Source: Vibrio sp. CK2-1 (GTDB lineage Bacteria > Pseudomonadota > Gammaproteobacteria > Enterobacterales > Vibrionaceae). From it: a DNA stretch of 64,000 nucleotides. The translations under genes were made by a program, and so were the position numbers. Positions 28,270 to 38,111 of the stretch are shown here, one piece after another. The stretch spans positions 248,001 through 312,000 of the forward strand of contig NZ_JAKKCJ010000003.1 of the NCBI RefSeq assembly GCF_021726515.1, in the 5' to 3' direction. Under the pieces are notes generated by a model. It was not told where the DNA came from and did not search any database. It saw nothing but the letters and a program-made list of their open reading frames with translations. How positions within the stretch are numbered: the stretch's first letter is position 1; every line of letters begins with the position of its first letter.

Positions 28270-29238
28270 ATGAAAGCAAAACAACTTTTCGCAAGTGCAA
28301 TTTTTGCAGGTGCGGCGTTACTCACTACCACAGGTGCTATGGCTGAAACTTACAAAGTATCAGTTTCACAAATCGTTGAACATCCAGCGCTTGATGCCTC
28401 GCGTAATGGATTAATTGATGGCTTAAAAGCTAAAGGATATGAACAAGGTAAAAACTTAGAGTTTGAATATCGTACTGCTCAAGGTAACCCTGCCATCGCT
28501 TCTCAGATTGCCCGTCAATTTGTCGGTGAAGGCGCTGATGTACTAGTTGGTATCGCGACGCCTTCTGCCCAAGCATTAGCGGCAACCACCAAGAACATTC
28601 CTATCGTCTTTACGGCAGTGACCGACCCTGTAGAGGCTAAGTTGGTTAAGAGTCTTGATAATCCTTCTGGTAACGTAACTGGTCTTTCCGATCTATCTCC
28701 GATAGGTCAGCATATTGATCTGATGAAAGAGTTACTTCCGAATCTGAAAACGATTGGTGTGGTATATAACCCAGGTGAAGCCAATGCGGTTGCTTTGATT
28801 AACCTACTTAAAGCCGAAGCAAAAACTCGTAATGTTCAAATTATTGAAAGTACAGCATTGAAGAGTGCGGATGTTCAATCGGCGACTCAAGCTATCGTGG
28901 CAAAATCAGATGTGATTTACGCGATGATCGATAATACAGTTGCGAGTGCGATTGATGGTATGGTTGCGGCTGCGAATCAAGCGAAGAAACCTGTTTTTGC
29001 TGCTTCAACTACTTATATTGAAAGTGGTGCAGTGATTGGTCTAGGTGCAGATTACTACCAAGTTGGCGTACAAACGGCTGATTATGTTGCAGCAATCCTT
29101 GAAGGTAAGAAACCTACAGATCTGCCTGTTACGGTTGCTAAAGCGTCTGATTTAATTATCAATCAACAATCAGCGGATAAACTAGGGGTTGAGATTCCTC
29201 AGTCGATCCTAGATCGCGCTGAAGTGTATAAAAAGTAA
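28270..29238 (+). CDS. ABC importer substrate-binding protein, TrpX type (PF04392-like)
   Basis: Periplasmic binding protein of 322 residues with a signal peptide (~1-24, ending GAMA). Two Rossmann-like lobes carry VSVSQIVEHPALDASRNGLIDGL, PIVFTAVTDPVEAKLV, TIGVVYNPGEANAVALI and PVFAASTTYIESGAVIGLGADYYQVG. These are typical of the ABC_sub_bind family that includes streptococcal TrpX. AAGGAG lies just upstream of the ATG at 28270. Permease and ATPase genes follow. The TrpR-like box upstream makes tryptophan a reasonable candidate ligand, but other family members may bind other solutes. Confidence 0.85.
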   Translation: MKAKQLFASAIFAGAALLTTTGAMAETYKVSVSQIVEHPALDASRNGLIDGLKAKGYEQGKNLEFEYRTAQGNPAIASQIARQFVGEGADVLVGIATPSAQALAATTKNIPIVFTAVTDPVEAKLVKSLDNPSGNVTGLSDLSPIGQHIDLMKELLPNLKTIGVVYNPGEANAVALINLLKAEAKTRNVQIIESTALKSADVQSATQAIVAKSDVIYAMIDNTVASAIDGMVAAANQAKKPVFAASTTYIESGAVIGLGADYYQVGVQTADYVAAILEGKKPTDLPVTVAKASDLIINQQSADKLGVEIPQSILDRAEVYKK

Positions 29239-29381
29239 GGTTGTAGACCGGGCGGCTAAGTTTAGGACTGTTAAGTTCAGCTTAGCTGCCTTTTAATATT
29301 GGATTGTATTCTCCAAATTGAATTGGGGATTTTATTACCAGCCGTTAAATGGCGGTAATAGTAAGCAGCGAAGGAGTATTT

Positions 29382-30281
29382 ATGTCTGCTTTTGCCTTTT
29401 ATGGCGCTTTAGAACTAGGCCTAGTCTATGGCTTAGTTGCACTAGGTGTTTACCTTACTTTTCGAGTTTTAGACTTTCCTGATCTAACGGTGGACGGCAG
29501 TTTCCCAATGGGAGCCGCGGTTGCGGCAGCTGCATTGGTGTCTGGCGTTAACCCGTGGATCGCGACAGCAATGGCATTTTTTGTGGGCGGGATGAGTGGT
29601 TTAGTCACAGCATTTCTCGCGGTACGTTGTGGGATCTTGCACTTACTTGCCTCTATTTTGACCATGCTAGCGGCTTTCTCGATTAACATTCGCATCATGG
29701 GAAGACCCAATTTATCCCTACTAGGTGAAGAAACGATATTTACGCCATTAGATGCTTTTTCAGGTACTTTGTTTGTTCGTCCTTTAGCAGTGGCGATTAT
29801 CGTTATCATTTCTGCGTTAATTATTATTCGTTTGCTTAATAGTGATTTTGGCCTTGCTCTGAGAGCGACAGGTGTTAATGCTCGAATGGTTGCTGCTCAA
29901 GGTGCAAGTACTGGGTTTTACACATACTTTGGCTTGGCACTTTCAAATGGACTCGTTGGTTTTGCTGGAGCAGTGTTGGCTCAAACCAATGGCTTTGCAG
30001 ATGTGACCTCTGGGGTAGGGACGATTGTCGTCGGCCTGGCTGCGGTTATTCTTGGTCAGACATTGATCCCTAGTCGTAAAATTTGGGTCGCGGTAGTTGC
30101 CGTAATCGTTGGCTCGGTTTTATATCGTATTGCTATCCAGTTTGCGCTCAATACTGGCATGTTTGGTATGCAAGCATCGGACTTGAATTTAGTGACGGCT
30201 ATTTTGGTTGCTGCTGCTCTGGTTGCACCGAAAATCAAAAGCAACATGAAAGCCAAGCGCGCAGCTAAGGGGGCTTTATGA
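29382..30281 (+). CDS. ABC importer permease (TrpY-like)
   Basis: Integral membrane subunit of 299 residues with eight or more hydrophobic segments. It resembles branched-chain-type (LivH-like) permeases in ELGLVYGLVALGVYLTFRVL, FPDLTVDGSF, ALRATGVNARMVAAQG and SNGLVGFAGAVLAQTNGFADV. The ATG at 29382 has AAGGAG upstream; a frame starting at 29349 is unsupported. Its stop overlaps the ATPase start by 4 bases (ATGA), so the two are coupled. The gap of 143 bp after the binding-protein gene holds no strong terminator. Confidence 0.87.
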   Translation: MSAFAFYGALELGLVYGLVALGVYLTFRVLDFPDLTVDGSFPMGAAVAAAALVSGVNPWIATAMAFFVGGMSGLVTAFLAVRCGILHLLASILTMLAAFSINIRIMGRPNLSLLGEETIFTPLDAFSGTLFVRPLAVAIIVIISALIIIRLLNSDFGLALRATGVNARMVAAQGASTGFYTYFGLALSNGLVGFAGAVLAQTNGFADVTSGVGTIVVGLAAVILGQTLIPSRKIWVAVVAVIVGSVLYRIAIQFALNTGMFGMQASDLNLVTAILVAAALVAPKIKSNMKAKRAAKGAL

Positions 30282-31072
30282 TTGAACTCAAAAATATTGA
30301 GGTGACATTTAACCCGGGTACGGTTCTTGAAAATAAAGCATTAAGAAAAGTATCGTTGAATGTTCCTCAGCATCAATTTTTGACAGTAATAGGCTCCAAT
30401 GGTGCGGGTAAATCGACTTTACTCGGTGCCGTAACCGGTGAAACACCCATGATTGGTGGTAATGTCATTATTGATAATGTTGATGTGACAAAGCGTTCTG
30501 TTGATCAAAGAGCCAACATGTGTGCGCGAGTCTTTCAGGATCCACTTGCGGGTACCTGTGGCGATCTAACCATCGAAGAAAATATGGCCATTGCTTATAT
30601 GCGTGGTAAGCGTCGAGGTTGGACAATGGCGCTCACCAATAAACGCCGTAAGTTATTTCAAGAGCGAATCAGTATCCTAGGTTTAGGACTTGAAGATCGT
30701 TTAGGTGACAACATTGGTTTGCTTTCAGGTGGCCAACGTCAAGCGGTTAGCCTTATTATGGCAACATTATCTGATAGTAAATTACTGCTTCTTGATGAGC
30801 ATACTGCGGCGTTAGATCCACGAATGGCGGCTTTTGTTATTGATTTAACCAAAACGGTGATTAAAGAGTTTGATCTTACTGCGATGATGGTTACTCACTC
30901 GATGAAAGATGCGCTAGATTGTGGTGATAGAACCATCATGCTGCATCAAGGTGAAATCGTACTCGATGTCGAAAGTGATAAACGACAAGGCATGCAAGTA
31001 TCAGATTTACTTGAGATGTTTAGCAAGGTGAGGGGAGAAGAACTCTCAGACGATAGCCTATTACTGGGTTAA
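30278..31072 (+). CDS. ABC importer ATP-binding protein (TrpZ-like)
   Basis: Cytoplasmic ATPase of 264 residues. Walker A is GSNGAGKST (~38-46), the Q-loop region is CARVFQDPLAGT, the signature is LLSGGQRQAVSL, Walker B is LLLLDEHTAALDP and the switch His is in MVTHSM. It is the third gene of the importer and overlaps the permease. A hairpin terminator follows, which closes the three-gene unit before the diguanylate cyclase. Confidence 0.9.
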   Translation: MIELKNIEVTFNPGTVLENKALRKVSLNVPQHQFLTVIGSNGAGKSTLLGAVTGETPMIGGNVIIDNVDVTKRSVDQRANMCARVFQDPLAGTCGDLTIEENMAIAYMRGKRRGWTMALTNKRRKLFQERISILGLGLEDRLGDNIGLLSGGQRQAVSLIMATLSDSKLLLLDEHTAALDPRMAAFVIDLTKTVIKEFDLTAMMVTHSMKDALDCGDRTIMLHQGEIVLDVESDKRQGMQVSDLLEMFSKVRGEELSDDSLLLG

Positions 31073-31090
31073 ATTAAGAACGGTAATTTG

Positions 31091-31146
31091 ATTCACTCCT
31101 CTTATCGATATTTATTTATTATTGATCGGGGGAGTGATTTCTTTTT
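31091..31146 (+). terminator. Terminator of the ABC importer operon
   Basis: TCACTCC (31093-31099) pairs with GGAGTGA (31131-31137), with further weak pairing inside, and is followed by TTTCTTTTT. Confidence 0.7.
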
Positions 31147-31220
31147 ACTGACCTTAAGCGGATAGTGTAGAATGACGTTCTATTTTTTGGATGTCATCAA
31201 TCTAGGTTCTTATTTTTCAA

Positions 31221-32705
31221 ATGGTTTATCGTTCTCGCCTAACATTCAAAGTGGTTTTTTTAGTCCCTCTCATTCTAGCTATGACAATATTAGCTTTTAT
31301 TGTTACTGGCTACGCCAAAGATATAAATAAAGATTTAAACGCAGAATATAGCAGTATTAGTCGTAATATTGAGCACTCAGTTAAGCTGCTTAGTGGCATG
31401 AACTATAGTTTTGCATTGTATTTTAATGATCAAGATGAACATCAGCATCAAATAAGTAAACACGATTTGCATACGCAAGAAATGGGTGCCGATGGTTTAT
31501 GCCTGTGGTTACCAAAGAGCCGAAAAATTCAATCTGCTTATCGTGCAGATGCTCGTGAAGTGTTGAAGCTGGATTATGCCGCTAAAGGGTTTGCTAAAGG
31601 GTGTGAACCTGGATCTGAGTTATATAAAGATATTGAAAGCAAGTTGGTATTAGCACCGAATTTTTCATTTGTGAATGGCATTGAGGATTATATTTTAGGT
31701 CTATATTACATTTCACCTAAAGGTTACCTTATTGCCTCACCTGCTCATATGGTCGACAACATGCATCAAAATACTGTCAATATTCTTGAACAACGAGAAT
31801 ATTGGCAGGAAGCGAAAAGCGGCATAAGTTCTATTCGTATTAATGGGCCAGTAAAAGACATATCTACCGGTAATAGAATCTTAATTATTTCGGCTGGATT
31901 ATTTGATGAAAATGAATTCCGTGGTGTAGTGGCGCTTGATGTTTTGGTTTCTAAGCTTTATACCGAAGGTTCTTCCATTGGTGAGCGAATTCAGTTTATA
32001 AACCTTAATAATGCGGCTCTACCAAATAATGCATGGATGCCTCGTACTTTATGGATTGATGGTGTTAAAACCAATCAAATGATGTACTTCAACTGGCAGT
32101 GGTCACATGAAGTTCATAGCTTCTTGGTCAATAGTGCTCCTTCTCTTTTCATGTTGATCGCGCTATATGCCGTTCTAGTTATTGGTTTAATATATATAAA
32201 AATCACCAATGAAAAGAAACATTTTAAAGACTTATCACAACGAGATCCTTTGACTTCTTTGTTGAATCGCCGAGGTTTTGAAGTCGCTTACAAAAGTTTT
32301 GATAAGCAGAAATATGAAGGGCTAGCGGTTTTTGATATTGATGACTTCAAAAATATCAATGATGCTTTTGGGCATGATGTTGGTGATGATGTAATTTGTG
32401 CGGTTGCTAATTGTTTAAATCGCAATACACGTTCAACCGACGTTGTTGCGCGCTTTGGCGGTGAAGAGTTTGTTTTATATATGCAAGGCACAGATGCAGA
32501 CAAAATGATTGAAGCGATTCAGCGTATTCAATCGGAAATTGGCTCAACGTCTACGAAGATCATTGAGCAAGGCTATACAATCTCAGCCGGTTTTACGATT
32601 AAGCTGACTAGTGAAAACTCGGGCTTAGAGCAACTCATTAAAGAGGCGGATGATAAGCTTTATATGGCGAAAAAAATGGGTAAAAACCAAGTCGTTATTG
32701 ATTAA
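31221..32705 (+). CDS. Membrane-bound diguanylate cyclase (GGEEF), CdgK-like
   Basis: Makes cyclic di-GMP from GTP. The order is an N-terminal membrane segment (~8-29), a periplasmic sensor region of about 280 residues resembling a Cache domain, a second membrane segment (~312-331) and a GGDEF domain (~340-494). DPLTSLLNRRGF, FDIDDFKNINDAFGHDVGD and the active-site motif RFGGEEF are intact. An RSTD inhibitory I-site lies five residues before GGEEF, so product inhibition is expected. There is no EAL domain. The gene order ABC importer - cyclase - dusC recalls V. cholerae VC1101-VC1105, where the cyclase is CdgK; this is from memory. The start lacks a strong ribosome-binding site. Confidence 0.9.
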   Translation: MVYRSRLTFKVVFLVPLILAMTILAFIVTGYAKDINKDLNAEYSSISRNIEHSVKLLSGMNYSFALYFNDQDEHQHQISKHDLHTQEMGADGLCLWLPKSRKIQSAYRADAREVLKLDYAAKGFAKGCEPGSELYKDIESKLVLAPNFSFVNGIEDYILGLYYISPKGYLIASPAHMVDNMHQNTVNILEQREYWQEAKSGISSIRINGPVKDISTGNRILIISAGLFDENEFRGVVALDVLVSKLYTEGSSIGERIQFINLNNAALPNNAWMPRTLWIDGVKTNQMMYFNWQWSHEVHSFLVNSAPSLFMLIALYAVLVIGLIYIKITNEKKHFKDLSQRDPLTSLLNRRGFEVAYKSFDKQKYEGLAVFDIDDFKNINDAFGHDVGDDVICAVANCLNRNTRSTDVVARFGGEEFVLYMQGTDADKMIEAIQRIQSEIGSTSTKIIEQGYTISAGFTIKLTSENSGLEQLIKEADDKLYMAKKMGKNQVVID

Positions 32706-32734
32706 GCTTATCCGAGGTTATACAACTCAGCGCA

Positions 32735-33673
32735 TTAACTTTGAATGGATTTAATATAGTCCACAATGGGCTGTGCTTTATTGTAGCGGCGAATATTTCG
32801 GAATAAGTCATCAGCTTGTGTGTATTCATGACGCAGATAAGACAGCCATTGTTTGATTCTATTCGGGTAGTACAGGCCTTTATCTCCCTCAATTTCAAAC
32901 TCAGAGTAGTTGAGCATCAGATCAACGACTTGCTCCCAAGGCATCGCGCTTTCATTGTATTTCACGACATTTCCCAAATTGGGTAAATTAAACGCGCCTC
33001 GGCATACCATTAAAGCGTCGGCTTTGGTTTGTTCAAGGCAAGCTTGCCCATCTTGATAGCTCCAAATCTCACCGTTGGCAATAACCGGTATCTGGCTACG
33101 CTGTTTTATTTGTTCGATATATTCCCATTTGATTTCACTGGCTTTATAGCCTCCCATCTTGGTACGGCCATGTACGGTTAACTCATCGGCACCCGCTCGT
33201 TGTATGGCATCTGCAATCTCAAAACAATCTTGCGGATCTTCCCAACCTAAACGAATTTTGGCCGAGACCACAATATTACTTGGTACGGCTTTACGACAAG
33301 CGGCAACAATTTGATATATCAATTCAGGATGCTGTAATAAAGCCGCACCACCTTTACTCTTATTGACCATTTTGGCTGGGCAACCAAAGTTAAGATCAAT
33401 ACCTTGTGAGCCTAGTTCAACGGCACGCACCGCATTCTCTGCCATCCAGTCAGGGTTTTGACCAAGTAGTTGTAGTCGGACAGGCGTTCCTGAGCGAGTT
33501 TTTGAGCCTTGAAATAGTTCTGGACACAAGCGAGTAAAAACATGTTCTGGTAATAGTTGGTCGACAACACGCACAAACTCAGTGACACAAAGATCGTAAT
33601 CATTAATATCAGTCAGTAATTCACGCATTAAATGGTCAAGCACACCTTCCATCGGGCCTAGTACGACTCGCAT
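32735..33673 (-). CDS. dusC: tRNA-dihydrouridine(16) synthase DusC
   Basis: Flavin enzyme that reduces uridine 16 of tRNA. TIM-barrel motifs are [35 protein letters not shown], the catalytic Cys in [20 protein letters not shown] (~residue 98) and [10 protein letters not shown]. The 312 residues and the N-terminal MEGVLD favour DusC over DusA or DusB. It converges with the cyclase across a 29-bp gap. Confidence 0.93.
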   Translation of the reverse strand: MRVVLGPMEGVLDHLMRELLTDINDYDLCVTEFVRVVDQLLPEHVFTRLCPELFQGSKTRSGTPVRLQLLGQNPDWMAENAVRAVELGSQGIDLNFGCPAKMVNKSKGGAALLQHPELIYQIVAACRKAVPSNIVVSAKIRLGWEDPQDCFEIADAIQRAGADELTVHGRTKMGGYKASEIKWEYIEQIKQRSQIPVIANGEIWSYQDGQACLEQTKADALMVCRGAFNLPNLGNVVKYNESAMPWEQVVDLMLNYSEFEIEGDKGLYYPNRIKQWLSYLRHEYTQADDLFRNIRRYNKAQPIVDYIKSIQS

Positions 33674-33750
33674 GGTTTTTCTCCAGAACAGTTTAAAAAT
33701 AGGCTGCAGATTGTAGAGGGTTCCATCTGCATTGTCACTGGATTCTGGGC

Positions 33751-33790
33751 CTTGAAGTCATTTGACTATGAAAGGAAGTCACTTGGTAGT
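33751..33790. repeat. Two diverged copies of the intergenic repeat end
   Basis: CTTGAAGTCATTTGACTAT (33751-33769) and, a few bases on, GAAGTCACTTGG both resemble the right end of the 12.7-kb element. They lie between dusC and the UPF0149 gene. The match is partial. Confidence 0.4.
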
Positions 33791-33847
33791 TTGGGCTCGA
33801 GTGGTTACACTATGTCGATAGTAATCAGTATGCAAAAAGAGATTCAA

Positions 33848-34471
33848 ATGAAGTTAATTGAAAGCGTCGATTTAGAAAACACCGAATATACGCCAGCCTT
33901 TATAGAAGGGGCTATTTTGGCCGCTAATATGACGCCAAAAGTTTTGCAGCCTGATGTTTGGATTGCGCCTTTGGTTGAGCTAGATAAGCAGCAAGCAGAA
34001 GCCAATTTAACGCGTCATTTTGAATTGCAATATGCGCACTTGATGGCTTGCGAATATGATGTGTTAGAACTATTAAGCATTGAGCCAAATGAACATCAAG
34101 GCTTAGCCGAGTTTGCCGAAGGCTTTATGACGGTGTGGCCTGTGATTGAAGCAGGTTGGAATGAAGTAGCAGAAATCCCTGATGGCACAGTACGAATGCT
34201 GCAAGGGTTATTAACGACTTTGATGCTGGCGATTGATGAAGAGGCAACACAACAACAAATGATAGAGGCAGGAATCAAAGTGCCACCGACTCTATCGGCA
34301 TTATTACCTCAACTTAATATCATGATTAACGAAGTAGCCAAAGCTGCCGATGAAGCTCTGCAAGGCACAAAAGCACAAAGTATCAACCCATACAAAGAGA
34401 TTGGCCGTAATGATGCGTGTGTATGTGGTAGTGGTAAGAAGTTCAAACATTGCTGTGGTAGAACTGAATAA
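33848..34471 (+). CDS. UPF0149 (YecA-like) protein with C-terminal SEC-C zinc motif
   Basis: A 207-residue cytoplasmic protein. Residues ~1-170 look like the helical UPF0149/YecA domain (TPAFIEGAILAANM, EFAEGFMTVWPVIEAGW, LLTTLMLAIDEEA). The C-terminus carries a SEC-C zinc motif (GRNDACVCGSGKKFKHCCG), as at the end of SecA. AAAGAGA precedes the ATG at 33848; in-frame upstream ATGs at 33830 and 33752 are less supported. The role is unknown; proteins of this type have been proposed to bind ribosomes or unfolded proteins. Confidence 0.8.
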   Translation: MKLIESVDLENTEYTPAFIEGAILAANMTPKVLQPDVWIAPLVELDKQQAEANLTRHFELQYAHLMACEYDVLELLSIEPNEHQGLAEFAEGFMTVWPVIEAGWNEVAEIPDGTVRMLQGLLTTLMLAIDEEATQQQMIEAGIKVPPTLSALLPQLNIMINEVAKAADEALQGTKAQSINPYKEIGRNDACVCGSGKKFKHCCGRTE

Positions 34472-34500
34472 CTTATTGCTATAGAGCTATAGAGTGATAA

Positions 34501-34537
34501 AAGATAGGGCAACGAAAGTCGCCCTATTTTTTTATTT
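34501..34537. terminator. Bidirectional terminator
   Basis: ATAGGGC (34504-34510) pairs with GCCCTAT (34521-34527). Ts follow on the plus strand (TTTTTTT), and the minus strand reads on into CTTTTATC. It serves the UPF0149 gene and possibly dsbB. Confidence 0.8.
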
Positions 34538-35050
34538 GGATTTTACGAATTGAGATAGCACGACGACAGCAAGTACCGCTAAATTGATGCTGAATATGAC
34601 CACGAGCCATTGCGGCATTGAAAGGTCTAAAAATTGCCATACGATTTTAGAACAATCACCCGTTGGTTCAAACATCCAAGGAACCCATTGGTTAAGTGGT
34701 GCCCAACTCGGGAACTGAGGGAAAATATCGCAAGTAGCAAAAGGTGAAGGGTTAAACTGATAACCAACATGCTCTAAAGCCAGCTGTAAGCCGCGAAAGC
34801 TTGTATAGCCCCATGCTGCTAGCCCCGTCCAGCGAACCCATTTATTCATCGGGTTTAAGAGTCCGATAATGGCTGATGCGCCGATACCGATAAAAGCAAC
34901 ACGCTCATAAACACACATCACACAAGGTGCTAGCATCATAACGTGTTGGAAATACAAAGCGGATAATTCAAAAAAGGCCACACTAGAGAGTAATAGTATC
35001 CATGAGAGTCTTTTTTGCGAAAATGTATGAATAGAGGATAACCAAGCCAC
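34532..35050 (-). CDS. dsbB: Disulfide bond formation protein DsbB
   Basis: Inner-membrane quinone-linked oxidase that re-oxidises periplasmic DsbA. There are four hydrophobic segments, the CVMC pair in the first periplasmic loop (APCVMCVYERVAF) and the second pair in FATCDI and TGDCSKI. The GTG at 35050 is chosen because AGGAAG lies 6-7 bases upstream and the product has 172 residues, the usual length. The frame upstream to 35098 adds 16 charged residues unlike DsbB. nhaB lies upstream on the same strand, 150 bp away. Confidence 0.92.
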   Translation of the reverse strand: MAWLSSIHTFSQKRLSWILLLSSVAFFELSALYFQHVMMLAPCVMCVYERVAFIGIGASAIIGLLNPMNKWVRWTGLAAWGYTSFRGLQLALEHVGYQFNPSPFATCDIFPQFPSWAPLNQWVPWMFEPTGDCSKIVWQFLDLSMPQWLVVIFSINLAVLAVVVLSQFVKSK

Positions 35051-35143
35051 AACGACTTCCTTATGTCTAATGCGATAAATACAGTGAAAGAAATACAACT
35101 TGTAGCATCAGAGTGTTAAATTGATCAATAGTTCAAAATTATG

Positions 35144-35181
35144 AAGTGGGAAATGCTGCCTGTAAACAACAATTCCCACTT
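35144..35181 (-). terminator. Hairpin after nhaB
   Basis: AAGTGGGAA (35144-35152) pairs perfectly with TTCCCACTT (35173-35181) around a 20-base loop. The T-run on the minus strand is poor, so termination is uncertain. Confidence 0.45.
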
Positions 35182-35200
35182 AATCTTAATCAATGGATTA

Positions 35201-36793
35201 TTAGTGACCAATGATAGGGCTACCTTGAGTAGCAATTTCAATGGTAGATGATGTAACCCATCCCATAGAGTGGAAATAGGCGGTCATAGGCTCTAAAAGG
35301 AATTGAATGCCAAAGTAGCCAACGACAGCTAACACTAATGTGTACGGTAGCGCCATAATGACCATGCGGCCATAAGATAAACGAATTAACGGGGCAAGTG
35401 CCGAAGTTAATAAGAATAGGAAAGCAGCTTGACCATTTGGTGTTGCAACAGACGGCAAGTTGGTTCCGGTGTTGATCGCTACTGCCAGTAAATCAAATTG
35501 ATCTCGGGTAATGGCACCATCTAAAAGTGCTGTTTTCACTTCGTTGATATAAACGGTGCCGACAAAAACGTTATCGGAGACCATGGATAGCAAGCCATTG
35601 GCGATATAGAACATAGTGATTTGTTGATTGCCTTCAAGTTCCAACACGGCTTCAATGATAGGTTTAAACAAATGTTGATCGATAATAACGGCAACAACGG
35701 CGAAGAAAACCGCTAATAAGGCGGTAAATGGTAGCGCTTCTTCAAAGGCTTTACCTAATGAATGCTCTTCGGTAATGCCAGTAAATGAAGTGGCTAAGAT
35801 AATCACGGATAGACCAATAAGGCCGACAGCAGCTAGGTGAAAAGCAAGACCTACGATAAGCCAGATAGCAATAATCGCTTGCACATAAAGTTTTGCGATA
35901 TCTTGTTTAGTGCGTTTTTGTTGCTGTTGATAGTCAAACTCTAATAAGATTTTTCGAACATTATCAGGTAGTTCTGCGCCGTAACCAAAAACTTTGAATT
36001 TTTCAACAAGTGCACAAGTCAGTATGCCAAATATAAACACAGGGAAGGTTACAGGGGCCATACGCAAGATAAATTCACCAAACTCCCAACCGGCTTGGTC
36101 AGCAATAATTAAGTTTTGCGGTTCACCTACCATTGTCATTACACCGCCCAGTGCCGTACCAACACCTGCATGCATTAATAAAGAACGTAAAAAAGCACGA
36201 TAATTTTCTAAATCATTGCGGGTAATTTCAGGAATTAGCTCATCGGTGGAGTGATCGTGATGGGCTTCAGAATCAGGGTTAGAAACCACTTTATGATAGA
36301 TAGCATAAAAACCAATCGCCACACTGATGATAACGGCGATAACCGTTAGTGCATCTAAAAATGCCGATAAGAAAGCTGCGGTCACGCAAAAAGAAATGGA
36401 AAGTAAAATTTTAGAACGAACACCAAGCAAAATTTTAGTGAACAAAAATAGTAGCAACTGCTTCATAAAGTAGATGCCAGCTACCATGAATATTAATAGC
36501 AGTAATACTTCGATATTAGCAGCAAGTTCATGTTTGATTTGTTCTGCGGTCGTCATTCCCATCGCTACCGCTTCAATGGCTAATAGGCCACCAGGTTGTA
36601 ATGGGTAGCATTTTAGCGCCATAGCTAAAGTGAATATAAATTCAGCAACTAATAACCAACCAGCGGTAAAAGGGTCAATAAAAAAGAATACGATGGGATT
36701 AATGACTAAAAAGGCCACAATAGTAACTTTATACCAATCTGGGGCCTTGCCCAGGAAGTTTTTAATGAAGGCGTTTCCTAAAGACATACTCAT
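35201..36793 (-). CDS. nhaB: Na+/H+ antiporter NhaB
   Basis: Inner-membrane antiporter that expels sodium in exchange for protons. The 530 residues form about twelve hydrophobic segments. Motifs include [19 protein letters not shown] at the N-terminus, [50 protein letters not shown] and [20 protein letters not shown]. It is divergent from fadR, the same arrangement as in E. coli. The 414-bp gap (36794-37207) holds A/T-rich promoter sequence and an inverted-repeat cluster at 37075-37108. Confidence 0.95.
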   Translation of the reverse strand: MSMSLGNAFIKNFLGKAPDWYKVTIVAFLVINPIVFFFIDPFTAGWLLVAEFIFTLAMALKCYPLQPGGLLAIEAVAMGMTTAEQIKHELAANIEVLLLLIFMVAGIYFMKQLLLFLFTKILLGVRSKILLSISFCVTAAFLSAFLDALTVIAVIISVAIGFYAIYHKVVSNPDSEAHHDHSTDELIPEITRNDLENYRAFLRSLLMHAGVGTALGGVMTMVGEPQNLIIADQAGWEFGEFILRMAPVTFPVFIFGILTCALVEKFKVFGYGAELPDNVRKILLEFDYQQQQKRTKQDIAKLYVQAIIAIWLIVGLAFHLAAVGLIGLSVIILATSFTGITEEHSLGKAFEEALPFTALLAVFFAVVAVIIDQHLFKPIIEAVLELEGNQQITMFYIANGLLSMVSDNVFVGTVYINEVKTALLDGAITRDQFDLLAVAINTGTNLPSVATPNGQAAFLFLLTSALAPLIRLSYGRMVIMALPYTLVLAVVGYFGIQFLLEPMTAYFHSMGWVTSSTIEIATQGSPIIGH

Positions 36794-37074
36794 GAACTTA
36801 CTCTTTTCACTCCAAAAATTTGAACTTATGCACAGTATGACGAGATTAGTATATCAATATGTGAAGCGGATCAATATTTCGCTCGTCAATATAAAACTAT
36901 TTCGTCGTTATGGTGGAAAGTTGCTATTAAGTTTATGTTTTTGTTACTAGTGTTGTGATTTTGTTTGTTTTTTGTGGCGATGAGAATACAGGCAAACTAG
37001 AAAGAGTAAAATGACTAAAATAAAATAAGTGGAAGTGAGTTATATTTTTGTCATAAAAATTGAATAAAGCTTCG

Positions 37075-37108
37075 GAGAGATCTCTCATTTTGAGACATTT
37101 ATGAGAGA
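37075..37108. promoter_or_regulatory. Overlapping inverted repeats upstream of fadR
   Basis: GAGAGATCTCTC (37075-37086) is a perfect 12-bp palindrome. Its right half is also the left arm of a second inverted repeat, TCTCTCAT (37081-37088) with ATGAGAGA (37101-37108). Such overlapping dyads suggest a binding site for a dimeric regulator, about 100 bp before fadR. The regulator is not known. Confidence 0.4.
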
Positions 37109-37207
37109 TAGGTCTTCTATACAACATGGAATCATGGTTTTCAGGAAGTTGGAAGTAGTGGTATGATGAGTGTAATTTTCATTCCTAAAACTAGGTAAAG
37201 TGAATAC

Positions 37208-38047
37208 ATGGTTATTAAGGCAAAGAGCCCTGCAGGATTTGCAGAAAAATATATTATTGAAAGTATCTGGAACGGACGTTTTCCACCTGGCTCTATTTTG
37301 CCGGCAGAGAGAGAGTTATCTGAACTGATCGGTGTTACTCGAACAACGTTACGTGAAGTGTTGCAGCGATTGGCTCGTGATGGATGGTTGACTATTCAGC
37401 ATGGTAAGCCAACCAAAGTGAATAATTTCATGGAAACATCGAGTTTACACATTCTCGATACGCTTATGACGCTTGATACCGATAATGCGACAAGTATTGT
37501 TGAAGATCTCTTGGCTGCTCGTACTAGCATTAGCCCAATTTTCATGGGATATGCCTTTAAGTCTAACCCTGAAGCTTGTATTAAAACGTTAAATCGCGTG
37601 ATTGACTCATGTGAAACGCTTTTATCTCATCATTCATGGGAATCTTTTATTGAAGAGTCGCCTTATGCTGAAAAAATCAAACAGTCAGTAAAAGAAGACA
37701 ATGAGAAAGATGAAGAAAAGCGTGATGATATTCTCATCGCGAAGACGTTCAATTTTTATGATTACATGTTATTCCAACGTTTGGCTTTCCATTCAGGAAA
37801 TCAAATCTATGGGTTGATCTTTAACGGCATTAAAAAGTTATACGATCGTGTGGGTAGCTTTTACTTTTCTAATCCAGAAGCGAGAAAGCTGGCACTTCAG
37901 TTTTATAAAGAATTACTAGTGCTATGTGAGAAAGGGGATCGCCAAGAGTTACCGAACTTGATCCGTCGTTACGGCATTGAAAGTGGCCACATCTGGATGA
38001 AGATGAAGCAAAATCTTCCAAGTAACTTTACCGAAGATGATAGCTGA
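37208..38047 (+). CDS. fadR: FadR, acyl-CoA-responsive fatty acid regulator (long vibrio form)
   Basis: GntR-family regulator that represses fatty-acid degradation and activates unsaturated fatty-acid synthesis genes until it binds long-chain acyl-CoA. The N-terminal winged helix (~1-75) includes [31 protein letters not shown]; the rest is the helical effector domain. Its 279 residues exceed E. coli FadR (239) by about 40. The charged stretch [19 protein letters not shown] (~residues 157-175) marks the insertion known from vibrios. A strong terminator follows. Confidence 0.95.
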   Translation: MVIKAKSPAGFAEKYIIESIWNGRFPPGSILPAERELSELIGVTRTTLREVLQRLARDGWLTIQHGKPTKVNNFMETSSLHILDTLMTLDTDNATSIVEDLLAARTSISPIFMGYAFKSNPEACIKTLNRVIDSCETLLSHHSWESFIEESPYAEKIKQSVKEDNEKDEEKRDDILIAKTFNFYDYMLFQRLAFHSGNQIYGLIFNGIKKLYDRVGSFYFSNPEARKLALQFYKELLVLCEKGDRQELPNLIRRYGIESGHIWMKMKQNLPSNFTEDDS

Positions 38048-38070
38048 TTCGTTTTAGAATGTTATAGATA

Positions 38071-38102
38071 AAAACCTGCTACTGAATAGCAGGTTTTTTT
38101 TC
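38071..38102 (+). terminator. Terminator of fadR
   Basis: A perfect 11-bp stem, AAAACCTGCTA (38071-38081) with TAGCAGGTTTT (38087-38097), has a 5-base loop and is followed by more Ts. Confidence 0.9.
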
Positions 38103-38111
38103 GTCAATAGC

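Noticed and set aside
36630..37127. Open frames on both strands across the nhaB start and nhaB-fadR gap
   Set aside because: They overlap nhaB coding sequence or A/T-rich DNA and show no ribosome-binding site or family-like composition.
37159..37169. FadR-like half-site TGGTATGATGA before fadR
   Set aside because: Only the left half agrees with the FadR operator; too weak to claim autoregulation.
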